Notes under the pieces: generated by a model
What the model was told of the DNA's origin: nothing
What the model saw: only the letters and a program-made list of their open reading frames with translations
Database searches by the model: none
Position numbers and translations under genes: made by a program
In this document: one piece after another, positions 46,489 to 54,616 of the stretch
How the letters are laid out: each line of letters starts with the position of its first letter
Position numbering within the stretch: position 1 is the stretch's first letter
Assembly: GCA_031277855.1 (NCBI GenBank)
Contig: JAITLO010000027.1
Span: 1 to 64,000, forward strand
Origin: Acidovorax sp.
GTDB taxonomy: Bacteria; Pseudomonadota; Gammaproteobacteria; Burkholderiales; Burkholderiaceae_C
Direction: 5' to 3'
DNA: 64,000 nt

Positions 46489-47319
46489 ATGAAACTCAAC
46501 ATCGTTCCCGCCTCCACCGGCTCCCAGTGGGTCAAGCAGGGCATACAGACTTTTTGGCGCCATCCCATGGCGCTGTCCGCCCTGTTTCTGCTGAGCATGG
46601 CCGCCATGTCCCTGGCCACGCTCTTTCCCTTTATTGGCCCCGCCCTGGCCCTGGCCCTGTTGCCCACGGCCTCGCTGGTGATGATGGTGGCGACCGCCGA
46701 AACCCTGCAGGGCCGCATGCCCACACCGGCCTTGCTGCTGGTGGCATTTCACACCGGGCGCCAGCGCCTGCATGCCATGGCACAGCTCGGCGTTTTCTAC
46801 GCCGTGGGCTTTTTGCTGATCATGGGCTTGTCGGCCCTGATCGATGGCGGCCAGTTCGCCCAGGTTTATCTGGGCCGCATCCCCATGACGCCCGAGCTGG
46901 CGCAGGAGCCCACCTTCCAGACCGCCATGTGGTGTGCCATGCTGCTGTATCTGCCGCTGTCCCTGCTGTTCTGGCATGCGCCCGGCCTGGTGCACTGGCA
47001 TGCCATTCCGCCCACCAAGGCCTTGTTCTTCAGCTTTGTCGCCTGCTGGCGCAATCTGGGCGCCTTTGTAGTGTTCTTCCTGTCCTGGGTGGGCGTGTTC
47101 ATCGTTGCCGGCCTGGTGCTGGCCGTGCTCACCACCTTGCTGTTCACCCTGCTGGGCAATATGGCAGCCGGCCTGATGGTGGCCGCTGCCATGGTGTTGG
47201 CCGCCATGTTCTTCACCTCGGTGGTGTTCACCTTCCGCGACTGCTTCTCCGCCCCCGATGGGCATGACGAGCTGGAAGCAGACGATGTCACCTATGGCGA
47301 TCCGCGCCAAAACCCGTGA
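46489..47319 (+). CDS. BPSS1780-type integral membrane protein
   Basis: A 276-residue protein with about six to seven membrane helices arranged as a hydrophobic core, starting MKLNIVPASTGSQWVKQGIQTFWRHPMAL, a pattern shared by the BPSS1780 membrane family of Burkholderiales. The C-terminal tail is acidic (HDELEADDVTYGD). Function is unknown. It follows thrB by about 145 bases and ends in a strong terminator. Confidence 0.75.
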   Translation: MKLNIVPASTGSQWVKQGIQTFWRHPMALSALFLLSMAAMSLATLFPFIGPALALALLPTASLVMMVATAETLQGRMPTPALLLVAFHTGRQRLHAMAQLGVFYAVGFLLIMGLSALIDGGQFAQVYLGRIPMTPELAQEPTFQTAMWCAMLLYLPLSLLFWHAPGLVHWHAIPPTKALFFSFVACWRNLGAFVVFFLSWVGVFIVAGLVLAVLTTLLFTLLGNMAAGLMVAAAMVLAAMFFTSVVFTFRDCFSAPDGHDELEADDVTYGDPRQNP

Positions 47320-47352
47320 CAAGCCAGTACCCGCAAGCGTAAGCAGCTATCA

Positions 47353-47384
47353 AAAAAGCGATCCCGAGGGATCGCTTTTTGTTT
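47353..47384 (+). terminator. Intrinsic terminator after the BPSS1780-type gene
   Basis: AAAAAGCGATCC-CGAG-GGATCGCTTTTT, a perfect 12-bp stem followed by GTTTT, 33 bases after the stop codon. Confidence 0.92.
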
Positions 47385-47416
47385 TGAGATTGTGCTTGGA
47401 GAGCGTGTACTGTGCC

Positions 47417-47688
47417 TTAGAACGTGTTCAAAGTCTCTACGCAGGCGCGTTGGAGCGCAATCGGGATGAGTTCGAGCCGATGGGGCGCAGCTTGCACTCG
47501 TGTGCAAGCAAGCGCCAGCGCGAAGAAATCGCCCGATTTCGCTCCAACCCTTCGGGACAGTGGCTTTGCGGGCGGTCTACTGTGTTGCGAATCCTCGCAA
47601 TAGCGCGGCTATTGCTGCGGTATCGCGCCTTGTATCCCATCCCGCAAAGACACTGGCGCGCCGCGAGGAGACTTTGAACACGTTCTTA
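47417..47688. mobile_element. MITE-like element with 18-bp terminal inverted repeats, copy 1
   Basis: A 266-bp core (47420-47685) begins GAACGTGTTCAAAGTCTC and ends with its exact reverse complement, flanked on both sides by TTA, which looks like a 3-bp target duplication. It encodes no plausible protein. Inside are further hairpins: GCTTGCAC-TCGT-GTGCAAGC, CAATAGC-GCG-GCTATTG, and a long sub-terminal pairing GTTGGAGCG.../...CGCTCCAAC. It is about 97% identical to the copy at 61007-61278. The right-hand TTA is, on the minus strand, the TAA stop of uvrD. Termini and a TNA target suggest movement by an IS5-group transposase, which is inference. Confidence 0.85.
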
Positions 47689-50109
47689 GTCCACAATGGT
47701 CAGCTTGGCAATCGCCAGCGCCAGCCACTTGGTGCCGTGGCGCGGGAAATTGATCTGGGCGCGGGCATCGTCGCCCGTGCCTTCCACCGCCAGCACCTTG
47801 CCCTCGCCAAACTTGGCGTGGAACACCGTGATGCCTTTGACGATGCCATGCCCGGGCACGGCCTTTTGTGGCGGCACCACGGGGTTGGCAAACACCTCGG
47901 CGGACTTGGAGCCGAATGAGCCTCTAGCGCCCGTCCCCCATGCGGGAGCAGCTCCCGACTTGGGAGCAAAACTGCCAAAGCCGCCCTTGGCCGTCAGCCA
48001 TTTGAGGCAGCCCTCGGGCAGCTCGTCCAGAAAGCGGCTGGGCAAATTGAAGCGCGTCTGCCCATGCAGCATGCGGCTTTGCGAATGGCTCAGGTACAGG
48101 CGCTTGCGTGCGCGGGTGATGGCCACATACATCAGGCGGCGTTCTTCCTCCAAGCCGCCGCGGTCGCTCATGGCGTTCTCGTGCGGGAACAGGCCCTCTT
48201 CCAGCCCACCGATAAAGACCACGTCAAACTCCAGGCCCTTGCTGGCGTGCACCGTCATCAGCTGCACGGCCTCTTGGCCGGCCTGGGCCTGGTTGTCACC
48301 GGCTTCCAGCGCGGCGTGGACCAGGAAGGCCGCCAGCGGCGACAGGGTTTCGCCGGTTTCTGCGTTCGTTCCACCCAGGGGCAGGTCCAGCAGCGGTCGC
48401 GAAGCGTCCAGGCCCTGGCTGGCCGGGCTTTGCGTCAAAGGGCTGCCAGTTTCGTCGATCGGCAAGGCCACGGCATCCTTGCCAAAGCCTTCCTGGGTCA
48501 CAAAGCTCTCGGCCGCGTTCACCAACTCCTTCAAGTTTTCTATGCGGTCCTGGCCTTCTTTTTCATTCAAATAGTGGTCAATCAGGCCGCTGACTTCCAG
48601 CATGCGCTCAATGGTCTGACGCAGGCTTTTGCCCAGGGTTTCTTCACGCAGCACATCGATCTTGGCCACAAAGCCCTGCAGCTTGGCTCCAGCAGCACCG
48701 CCCACGGCGGTGACCGCGTCGCTGAGCGAGCAGCCCGCAGCGCGCGCGGTTTCCTGCAGTGCCTCGGCGCTGCGCGCGCCTATGCCGCGCGCGGGGAAAT
48801 TCACCACGCGCAAAAAACTGGTGTCGTCGTGCGGGTTCTCCAGCAGGCGCAGATAGGCCAGGGCGTGCTTGATTTCGGCCCGCTCGAAAAAGCGCAGGCC
48901 GCCATACACGCGGTAGGGCACGCCGGCGTTGAACAGCTTGGATTCGATCACCCGGCTTTGCGCGTTGCTGCGGTAGAGCACGGCGATTTCCTGGCGCGGT
49001 ACATCGTCTTGCCGCACCAGATTGCGAATTTCCTCCACCATCCAGCTGGCTTCATCCAGGTCGGTGGGCGCCTCGTAGACCCGCACCGGCTCGCCCGCAC
49101 CCTGGTTGGTGCGCAGGTTTTTGCCCAGGCGCTGGCTGTTGCGGCTGATGAGTTCGTTGGCGCAGTCCAGGATGTTGCTGAAGGAGCGGTAGTTCTGCTC
49201 CAGCTTGATCTGGTGCTGCACATCGAACTCGCGCACAAAGTCGCTCATATTGCCCACGCGCGCACCGCGGAAGGCGTAGATGCTCTGGTCGTCATCACCC
49301 ACGGCCAGCACGCTGCTGGTGGACTGCATGTGGCCGGCCACCACCTCGCCCGCCAGCTGCTTGAGCCAGGCGTATTGCAGCTTGTTGGTGTCCTGAAACT
49401 CGTCCACCAAAATAAAGCGAAAGCGGCGCTGGTAATGGGCCCGCAAATGGGCGTCGTCCCGCAGCAACTCGAAGCTGCGCAGCATCAGCTCGCCAAAGTC
49501 CACCACGCCTTCGCGCTGACATTGGTCTTCGTACAGCTGGTACAGCTCCACCTTTTTCTTGGTGTCGGGGTCGGCCGCCACCACGTCCTTGGGGCGCATG
49601 CCCTCTTCCTTGCAGCCGGCGATAAACCAGGACAGCTGCTTGGGCGGAAAGCGCTCCTCGTCCACCTGGTATTGCTTGCACAGGCGCTTGATGGCCGAGA
49701 GCTGGTCTTGCGTGTCCAGAATCTGGAAGGTGGCGGGCAGGCCGGCCGCCGCATGGTGGGCGCGCAGCAGGCGGTTGCACAGACCGTGGAAGGTGCCAAT
49801 CCACATGCCGCGCACATTCACCGGCAGCATGGCCGTCAGCCGCGCCACCATTTCCTTGGCCGCCTTGTTGGTAAAGGTGACGGCCATGATGCCGCCGGGC
49901 GTGACCTGGCCGGTCTGCAGCAGCCAGGCAATGCGCGTGGTCAGCACCCGCGTCTTGCCCGAGCCGGCACCGGCCAGAATCAGCGCATGGCCGGCCGGCA
50001 GCGTGACGGCGGCCAGCTGCTCCTCGTTGAGGTTGGCCAGCAAGGGAGAGGAGCGGGGAGCGGGCGCGGAAGAGCCTTCGGCGCCGTCGAGCAGATCAAG
50101 CGGAAACAT
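47686..50109 (-). CDS. uvrD: UvrD/PcrA-type DNA helicase II
   Basis: An 807-residue SF1 helicase. Motifs: Q-motif LNEEQLAAV, Walker A AGAGSGKTRVLTTR (near residue 47), Ia VTFTNKAAKEM, II ILVDEFQDTN, III VGDDDQSIYAFRGA, IV LEQNYRSFSNIL, V VQLMTVHASKGLEFDVVFIGGLEEG, VI RRLMYVAITRARKRLYL. The C-terminal tail GITVFHAKFGEGKVLAVEG is the PcrA/UvrD Tudor-like RNA-polymerase-binding region. It acts in nucleotide excision and mismatch repair. The stop codon TAA is formed by the terminal bases of a MITE-like element, yet the tail ends at a natural-looking position. Confidence 0.95.
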   Translation of the reverse strand: MFPLDLLDGAEGSSAPAPRSSPLLANLNEEQLAAVTLPAGHALILAGAGSGKTRVLTTRIAWLLQTGQVTPGGIMAVTFTNKAAKEMVARLTAMLPVNVRGMWIGTFHGLCNRLLRAHHAAAGLPATFQILDTQDQLSAIKRLCKQYQVDEERFPPKQLSWFIAGCKEEGMRPKDVVAADPDTKKKVELYQLYEDQCQREGVVDFGELMLRSFELLRDDAHLRAHYQRRFRFILVDEFQDTNKLQYAWLKQLAGEVVAGHMQSTSSVLAVGDDDQSIYAFRGARVGNMSDFVREFDVQHQIKLEQNYRSFSNILDCANELISRNSQRLGKNLRTNQGAGEPVRVYEAPTDLDEASWMVEEIRNLVRQDDVPRQEIAVLYRSNAQSRVIESKLFNAGVPYRVYGGLRFFERAEIKHALAYLRLLENPHDDTSFLRVVNFPARGIGARSAEALQETARAAGCSLSDAVTAVGGAAGAKLQGFVAKIDVLREETLGKSLRQTIERMLEVSGLIDHYLNEKEGQDRIENLKELVNAAESFVTQEGFGKDAVALPIDETGSPLTQSPASQGLDASRPLLDLPLGGTNAETGETLSPLAAFLVHAALEAGDNQAQAGQEAVQLMTVHASKGLEFDVVFIGGLEEGLFPHENAMSDRGGLEEERRLMYVAITRARKRLYLSHSQSRMLHGQTRFNLPSRFLDELPEGCLKWLTAKGGFGSFAPKSGAAPAWGTGARGSFGSKSAEVFANPVVPPQKAVPGHGIVKGITVFHAKFGEGKVLAVEGTGDDARAQINFPRHGTKWLALAIAKLTIVD

Positions 50110-50216
50110 AGCGGCATTGTAGAAATCCCCAGCCCTCCTGAAGCGTTTCTCCGCCTAAGCCCCAACTCCAGGCCTTTCTATCTGCACGCAACCAGCGCAA
50201 CCCACACCAGGACACC

Positions 50217-50318
50217 GAGCAAGGGCCTACGCCGGCCGCGCCGCCCCGCAGCGCCGGTGTCGTCCCCCTCCGGCGCATAGAGCCAGAGAGGGGGAAGGCG
50301 CGCAGCGACTCAGGGGGC
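50217..50318 (-). repeat. GC-rich palindromic repeat, second family, copy 2
   Basis: Read on the minus strand it begins CCCCCTGAGTCGCTGCGCGCC, then TTCCCCCTC, CGCCGGAGGGGGACGACACCGG and ends CGTAGGCCCTTGCTCGG, parallel to the copies at 13690-13802 and 60614-60720. It lies in the divergent gap between uvrD and guaC. Confidence 0.7.
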
Positions 50319-50383
50319 GTTATATGCTTCCCCATATACCCACCATGGCGTGCCAGATTGCCACCAGCCTGCGGGCTGCCGGG

Positions 50384-50464
50384 TAGAATCAATCACCGGG
50401 CCCAAGTTTCTTGTGGTCCGGTTTTTTTTTGCCCATTGTTTTTTGACTGGGCCCAAAACCGGCC
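50384..50464 (+). promoter_or_regulatory. Possible transcription-attenuation leader of guaC
   Basis: A -10-like TAGAAT (50384-50389) would start transcription near 50396. That point is the foot of a terminator stem ACCGGGCC / GGTCCGGT (50395-50402 and 50415-50422, one G.T pair) followed by nine T (50422-50430). A second pairing competes: GGTCCGGTTTT...GCCC with GGGCCCAAAACCGG at 50450-50463, and GGGCCCAA occurs in both arms. The guaC start is 75 bases further on. The -35 is weak. Confidence 0.5.
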
Positions 50465-50539
50465 TCCAAGCCAAGCGCCTTTCTCGACAATCTCTGCGGT
50501 GGACGAGACTGCCGCATCCTTTTCAGGAGCTTGGAATCA

Positions 50540-51517
50540 ATGGAAATCTTCGACTACGACAACATCTTGTTGCTGCCCCGCAAGTGCGTGGTGGAAAGCC
50601 GTTCGGAATGCAATGCCAGCGTGGAGCTGGGTGGCCGCACCTTCCGCCTGCCCGTGGTGCCGGCGAATATGAAAACGGTGTTGGACGAGAAGATCTGCAA
50701 ATTTCTGGCGCAGCACGGCTATTTCTACGTGATGCACCGCTTTGACATCGACAACCTGGCCTTCACCAAGACCATGCAGTCGCAAGGCCTGTTTGCCTCC
50801 ATCTCGCTGGGCGTCAAGCAGCCGGACTACGCCACAGTGGACCGTTTCGTGGCCGAAGACATCTGCCCCGAATACATCACCATCGACATTGCCCACGGCC
50901 ATGCCGACAGCGTGAAAAACATGATCCAGTACCTCAAGGCCAAGCTGCCCGAGGCCTTTGTGATTGCCGGCAACGTGGCCACGCCCGAGGCCGTGATCGA
51001 TCTGGAAAACTGGGGCGCCGATGCCACCAAGGTGGGCGTGGGCCCGGGCAAGGTGTGCATCACCAAGCTCAAGACCGGCTTTGGCACCGGCGGCTGGCAG
51101 CTATCGGCGCTGAAGTGGTGCGCCCGCGTGGCCACCAAGCCCATCATTGCCGACGGCGGTATCCGCAGCCACGGCGACATTGCCAAGAGCATCCGCTTTG
51201 GCGCCACCATGGTGATGATTGGCTCGCTGTTTGCCGGCCACGAAGAGTCGCCCGGCCAGACCGTGGAGGTGGACGGCCAGCTGTTCAAGGAATACTACGG
51301 CTCGGCCTCGGACTTCAACAAGGGCGAGTACAAGCACGTGGAAGGCAAGCGCATTCTGGAGCCCATCAAGGGCAAGCTGCAGAACACCTTGATCGAGATG
51401 GAGCAGGACGTGCAGTCCTCCATCAGCTATGCCGGCGGCAACAAGCTGATGGACATCCGCAAGGTCAACTATGTGATCTTGGGCGGTGACAACCAAGGCG
51501 AACACCTGCTGATGTAA
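50540..51517 (+). CDS. guaC: GMP reductase
   Basis: A 325-residue enzyme that reduces GMP to IMP with NADPH and ammonia release. The IMPDH/GMPR fold is evident from [22 protein letters not shown] at the start, then [19 protein letters not shown], the Cys loop [21 protein letters not shown] (catalytic Cys in KVCITK) and [21 protein letters not shown]. No CBS domains, which separates it from IMP dehydrogenase. The length and C terminus ([19 protein letters not shown]) fit the Bacillus-like GuaC2 group. ATG 50540 is preferred to a TTG nine bases before; AGGAG lies upstream. Confidence 0.93.
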   Translation: MEIFDYDNILLLPRKCVVESRSECNASVELGGRTFRLPVVPANMKTVLDEKICKFLAQHGYFYVMHRFDIDNLAFTKTMQSQGLFASISLGVKQPDYATVDRFVAEDICPEYITIDIAHGHADSVKNMIQYLKAKLPEAFVIAGNVATPEAVIDLENWGADATKVGVGPGKVCITKLKTGFGTGGWQLSALKWCARVATKPIIADGGIRSHGDIAKSIRFGATMVMIGSLFAGHEESPGQTVEVDGQLFKEYYGSASDFNKGEYKHVEGKRILEPIKGKLQNTLIEMEQDVQSSISYAGGNKLMDIRKVNYVILGGDNQGEHLLM

Positions 51518-51569
51518 ACCGCTGGCCGCAAGCAGCCCTGGCTGCAAACGGTTACACCTAAGCAAAATC

Positions 51570-51655
51570 GAAGCTGCCTGAGCGTACAGGCCTTGAATTC
51601 TCAGCACTTAACGCTGTGAAATCATTGGCCAAAGCGCTCAGGCAGCTTCTTTTTT
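51570..51655 (+). terminator. Long-stem terminator after guaC
   Basis: GAAGCTGCCTGAGCG (51570-51584) and CGCTCAGGCAGCTTC (51635-51649) pair perfectly over 15 bp around a 50-base loop that contains an inner GGCC/GGCC pairing; six T follow. The stem starts 52 bases past the guaC stop. It is longer than normal for an intrinsic terminator. Confidence 0.75.
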
Positions 51656-51790
51656 GGGAGCAGACAGACTGTTGTTTACACCACAGCAAGGTCTGGTCAT
51701 GCACACAGATGCAAGCCATCTGCAAGCTCTGCGGCGCCACACTGGGCATCATGGCGCCGACCAGAGCTGCCCGACTATGGAGACCCTGTC

Positions 51791-52693
51791 TTGACCACAC
51801 CCCCCTCACCTTCTTTGCGCATCGCCGTGCTGGGCACCGGCCTGATGGGGGCGCCCGTGGCGCGCCGCCTGTGCGAAGCAGGCCACCAGGTCAGGGTGTG
51901 GAACCGCACCCGCGCCAAGGCCGAGGCCTTGCGGGCCCATGGTGCCACGGTTCACGACACGCCCTGCGCGGCGGCCGCGCACAGCGACATCGTGCTCAGC
52001 CTGCTGCAAGACGGTGATGTGGTGGCCGAGGTGTTGTTCGGCATGGGCAGCGAAAGCGCGGTGCATGGCATGCATGCCGGCAGCCTGTTTGTGGACATGG
52101 CCTCCATACAGCCGCGCCAGGCCCGCGACCATGCCTCGCGCCTGGCCGAACGCGGGCTGCGCCATCTGGACGCGCCGGTTTCCGGCGGCACCGTGGGCGC
52201 CGAAACCGGCCAGCTTGCCATCATGGCCGGTGGTAAGGCTGAAGACTTTGCGACTGCCCAGGCCGTGTTTGCGCCATTGGGCCGCGCCACCCATGTGGGG
52301 CCGCATGGGGCGGGCCAGCTGGCGAAAATCGCCAACCAGATGATTGTGGGCATCACCATAGGCGCCGTGGCCGAGGCCTTGCTGCTGTGTGCCAAGGGCG
52401 GGGCCGACATGGCCAAGGTGCGTGAGGCCATGGCCGGCGGCTTTGCCGACAGCCGCATTCTGCAATTGCACGGCCAGCGCATGGTGGAGCGCGATTTTGC
52501 CGCCCGCGCCAAGATGAGCGTGCAGCTCAAGGACATGCGCAATGCACTGGCCACGGCCAGCGAAATTGGCTTTGACGCCCCCATCACCCAGCTGTTTGAG
52601 CAACTCTATGCCGATGGCGTGGAACATGGCCTGGACGGTCTGGACCACAGTGGTCTGTTTGTGGAGCTGGCCAGTCGCAACGCCATGCAGTGA
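51791..52693 (+). CDS. NAD(P)-dependent 3-hydroxyacid dehydrogenase-like oxidoreductase
   Basis: A 300-residue protein of the beta-hydroxyacid dehydrogenase family (GarR/GlxR, 3-hydroxyisobutyrate dehydrogenase). Rossmann motif IAVLGTGLMGAPVARRL at residues 10-26, substrate motif HLDAPVSGGTVGAETGQLAIMAGG and the catalytic Lys in GQLAKIANQMIVG. Tartronate semialdehyde (2-hydroxy-3-oxopropionate) reductase is a likely activity, but 3-hydroxyisobutyrate or other substrates are possible. The start is a TTG at 51791 preceded by GGAGA; no ATG gives the complete nucleotide-binding motif. Confidence 0.82.
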   Translation: MTTPPSPSLRIAVLGTGLMGAPVARRLCEAGHQVRVWNRTRAKAEALRAHGATVHDTPCAAAAHSDIVLSLLQDGDVVAEVLFGMGSESAVHGMHAGSLFVDMASIQPRQARDHASRLAERGLRHLDAPVSGGTVGAETGQLAIMAGGKAEDFATAQAVFAPLGRATHVGPHGAGQLAKIANQMIVGITIGAVAEALLLCAKGGADMAKVREAMAGGFADSRILQLHGQRMVERDFAARAKMSVQLKDMRNALATASEIGFDAPITQLFEQLYADGVEHGLDGLDHSGLFVELASRNAMQ

Positions 52694-52720
52694 GTTTTTT
52701 GCTTTTTTTCGGCTACGAAT

Positions 52721-52749
52721 CTGACGACCGGAAAAAATTGGCGCATAAT
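52721..52749 (+). promoter_or_regulatory. Promoter of the tRNA-Lys cluster
   Basis: CTGACG (52721-52726) and CATAAT (52744-52749) with a 17-base spacer lie 35 bases before the first tRNA-Lys gene. Confidence 0.65.
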
Positions 52750-52784
52750 AGAGGGCTCCGGTTGCAACGCAGCTGGAGAAAAGT

Positions 52785-52860
52785 GGGCTCTTAGCTCAGT
52801 TGGTAGAGCAGCGGACTCTTAATCCGTTGGTCGAGTGTTCGAATCACTCAGGGCCCACCA
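52785..52860 (+). tRNA. tRNA-Lys (anticodon CTT), copy 1
   Basis: A 76-base cloverleaf with acceptor stem GGGCTCT/AGGGCCC (one T.G), anticodon loop CTCTTAA on a GCGGA/TCCGT stem, a TTCGAAT T-loop and an encoded CCA. Identical to two further copies downstream. Confidence 0.96.
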
Positions 52861-52925
52861 CTTTTTTGCTGGCTTGATCGCATAATCAAACCGGCCACCT
52901 TCGAAAGGCTGTTAGCCTCTCGACA

Positions 52926-53001
52926 GGGCTCTTAGCTCAGTTGGTAGAGCAGCGGACTCTTAATCCGTTGGTCGAGTGTTCGAATCACTCAGGGCCCACC
53001 A
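52926..53001 (+). tRNA. tRNA-Lys (anticodon CTT), copy 2
   Basis: Identical 76-base sequence to copy 1, 65 bases further on, with CCA encoded. The spacer has no promoter-like sequence, so the three probably form one transcript. Confidence 0.96.
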
Positions 53002-53063
53002 GTTTTCTTCGCCCCTCTGGCCTGCGCCAGATCGGCATCCTGCACAGGCAGCAGCCTGCGCCA

Positions 53064-53139
53064 GGGCTCTTAGCTCAGTTGGTAGAGCAGCGGACTCTTA
53101 ATCCGTTGGTCGAGTGTTCGAATCACTCAGGGCCCACCA
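53064..53139 (+). tRNA. tRNA-Lys (anticodon CTT), copy 3
   Basis: Third identical copy, 62 bases after the second and followed by an intrinsic terminator, which closes the tRNA-Lys transcript. Confidence 0.96.
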
Positions 53140-53146
53140 CATTCTC

Positions 53147-53179
53147 AAGCCCACCCTGGTCCGCCATGGTGGGCTTTTT
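53147..53179 (+). terminator. Intrinsic terminator of the tRNA-Lys cluster
   Basis: AAGCCCACC / GGTGGGCTT, a 9-bp stem with a 12-base loop, followed by a T run (53175-53179). Confidence 0.88.
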
Positions 53180-53309
53180 CATGGGCTACGCCCTCAGAAC
53201 GAGCTCTAGGCGACCCCCCTGTTTCCCCCTACTGCGCGCGCATTGCAACGAAGCTGGCACACTGCCTGCCCAAAGCGCCGCTGCGCCACCACCCACCAAG
53301 GACTTGCCT

Positions 53310-54536
53310 ATGCACCCCCATGCCGACACCCTGTGGCGCGGCCCACGTTGGACACTTGCCGTGCTGCTGGCCGTGTTGGGCATGCTGGGGCCTTTTGCCA
53401 TCGACACCTATTTGCCGGCCTTTACCGGCATTGCCCAGGCGCTGGACGCCACGCCGGTGCAGATGCAGCAAACCCTGTCGGCCTATCTGTTCGGCTTTGC
53501 CTTTATGAACCTGTTCCACGGTGCCCTGGCCGACAGCTTTGGCCGTCGCCCGGTGATTCTGTGGGGTCTGCTGGTGTTCACCCTGGCTTCGGCCGGCTGT
53601 GCGTTGTCGCAAAACATTGGTCAGCTGGTGTTTTTCCGTGCGCTGCAAGGCCTGTCCACCGGCGCGGGCGTGGTGGTCTCGCGCGCCATTGTGCGCGACC
53701 TGTTCCCGCCCACCGAGGCCCAACGGGTGATGAGCCAGATCACCATCTTCTTCGGCGTGGCGCCCGCCATTGCCCCCATGCTGGGCGGCTGGCTGTTTGT
53801 GCACCTGGGCTGGGCCAGCATCTTCTGGGCGCTGACCTTGATTGGTACCCTGCTGCTGATCGTCAACTGGCGGCAACTGCCCGAGTCGCTGCACACCTCA
53901 CAGCGCCAGCCACTGAATGTGCGCGACCTGATGCGGGGCTACAAGCAGCTGTGCCTAGACCCGCGCTTTGTGCTGCTGGCCCTGGCCAGCGGTGTGCCCT
54001 TCAATGGTTTCTTCCTCTATGTGCTGTCGTCACCGGCCTTTCTGGGTGATCTGTTGGGCCTGGGCCCGACCCAGTTTTTCTGGCTGTTTTTGCTGACCAT
54101 TGGCGGCATCATGGGAGGCGCCTGGGTCAGCGGCCGCCTTGCCGGGCGCATTGCGCCCAAGCGCCAGATTCGCCATGGCCTGCTGATCATGGCCCTGGTC
54201 TCCATCGTCAACGTGGTGGCCAATGCGCTGCTGCCCGCACATGCCGGCTGGGCCTTGCTGCCCGTGGGCATTTACGCCTTTGGCTGGTCGCTGATGGTGC
54301 CCGTGGTCACCTTGCTGGTACTGGACCTCTACCCCCAGCGTCGCGGCATGGCTTCCTCGCTGCAGGCCGTGGTGGGCTCCACCGCCAATGGCCTGGTGGC
54401 CGGCGTGCTGGCCCCGTTGGTGATGCACTCTGCCATGGGCCTGGCACTGGCCTCGGGCGTGCTGATGCTGATCGGACTGTGCTCCTGGATTTATCTGCAC
54501 CATCACTGGCCCGAGATCGGACGCACAGCAGAGTAA
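53310..54536 (+). CDS. Bcr/CflA-family multidrug efflux MFS transporter
   Basis: A 408-residue major facilitator with 12 predicted helices. The Bcr/CflA hallmark LGPFAIDTYLPAFTGIAQAL lies in helix 1 and the MFS loop GALADSFGRRPVILWGLL between helices 2 and 3; antiporter motif C-like GVAPAIAPMLGGWLF in helix 5. Family members export drugs such as bicyclomycin or sulfonamide, or small peptides and cysteine. ATG 53310 with AAGGA upstream is clear; a longer frame would run through a tRNA gene. No regulator next to it. Confidence 0.88.
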   Translation: MHPHADTLWRGPRWTLAVLLAVLGMLGPFAIDTYLPAFTGIAQALDATPVQMQQTLSAYLFGFAFMNLFHGALADSFGRRPVILWGLLVFTLASAGCALSQNIGQLVFFRALQGLSTGAGVVVSRAIVRDLFPPTEAQRVMSQITIFFGVAPAIAPMLGGWLFVHLGWASIFWALTLIGTLLLIVNWRQLPESLHTSQRQPLNVRDLMRGYKQLCLDPRFVLLALASGVPFNGFFLYVLSSPAFLGDLLGLGPTQFFWLFLLTIGGIMGGAWVSGRLAGRIAPKRQIRHGLLIMALVSIVNVVANALLPAHAGWALLPVGIYAFGWSLMVPVVTLLVLDLYPQRRGMASSLQAVVGSTANGLVAGVLAPLVMHSAMGLALASGVLMLIGLCSWIYLHHHWPEIGRTAE

Positions 54537-54597
54537 GCAAGCCTCACGGCTTGCCAGGTGAATCGTTTGGAGGCGGCAGCAAAGCCAGAGGCTTTGC
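54537..54597. terminator. Two tandem hairpins between convergent genes
   Basis: GCAAGCC-TCAC-GGCTTGC (54537-54554) and GCAAAGCC-AGA-GGCTTTGC (54579-54597) are perfect stems in the 80-base gap between the MFS and MOSC genes. Neither has a long T run. They probably end or protect both transcripts. Confidence 0.55.
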
Positions 54598-54616
54598 AGG
54601 AAGTGCCACAAAGCCT

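Noticed and set aside
47437-47640. Small protein encoded within the MITE-like elements
   Set aside because: Short open frames exist in both copies, but differences between copies do not favour synonymous positions and there is no ribosome-binding site; the segment is rich in hairpins instead.
52785-53139. Integration site of a genomic island at the tRNA-Lys cluster
   Set aside because: No integrase gene or partial tRNA 3'-end duplication is seen on either side, and neighbouring genes are of ordinary composition.
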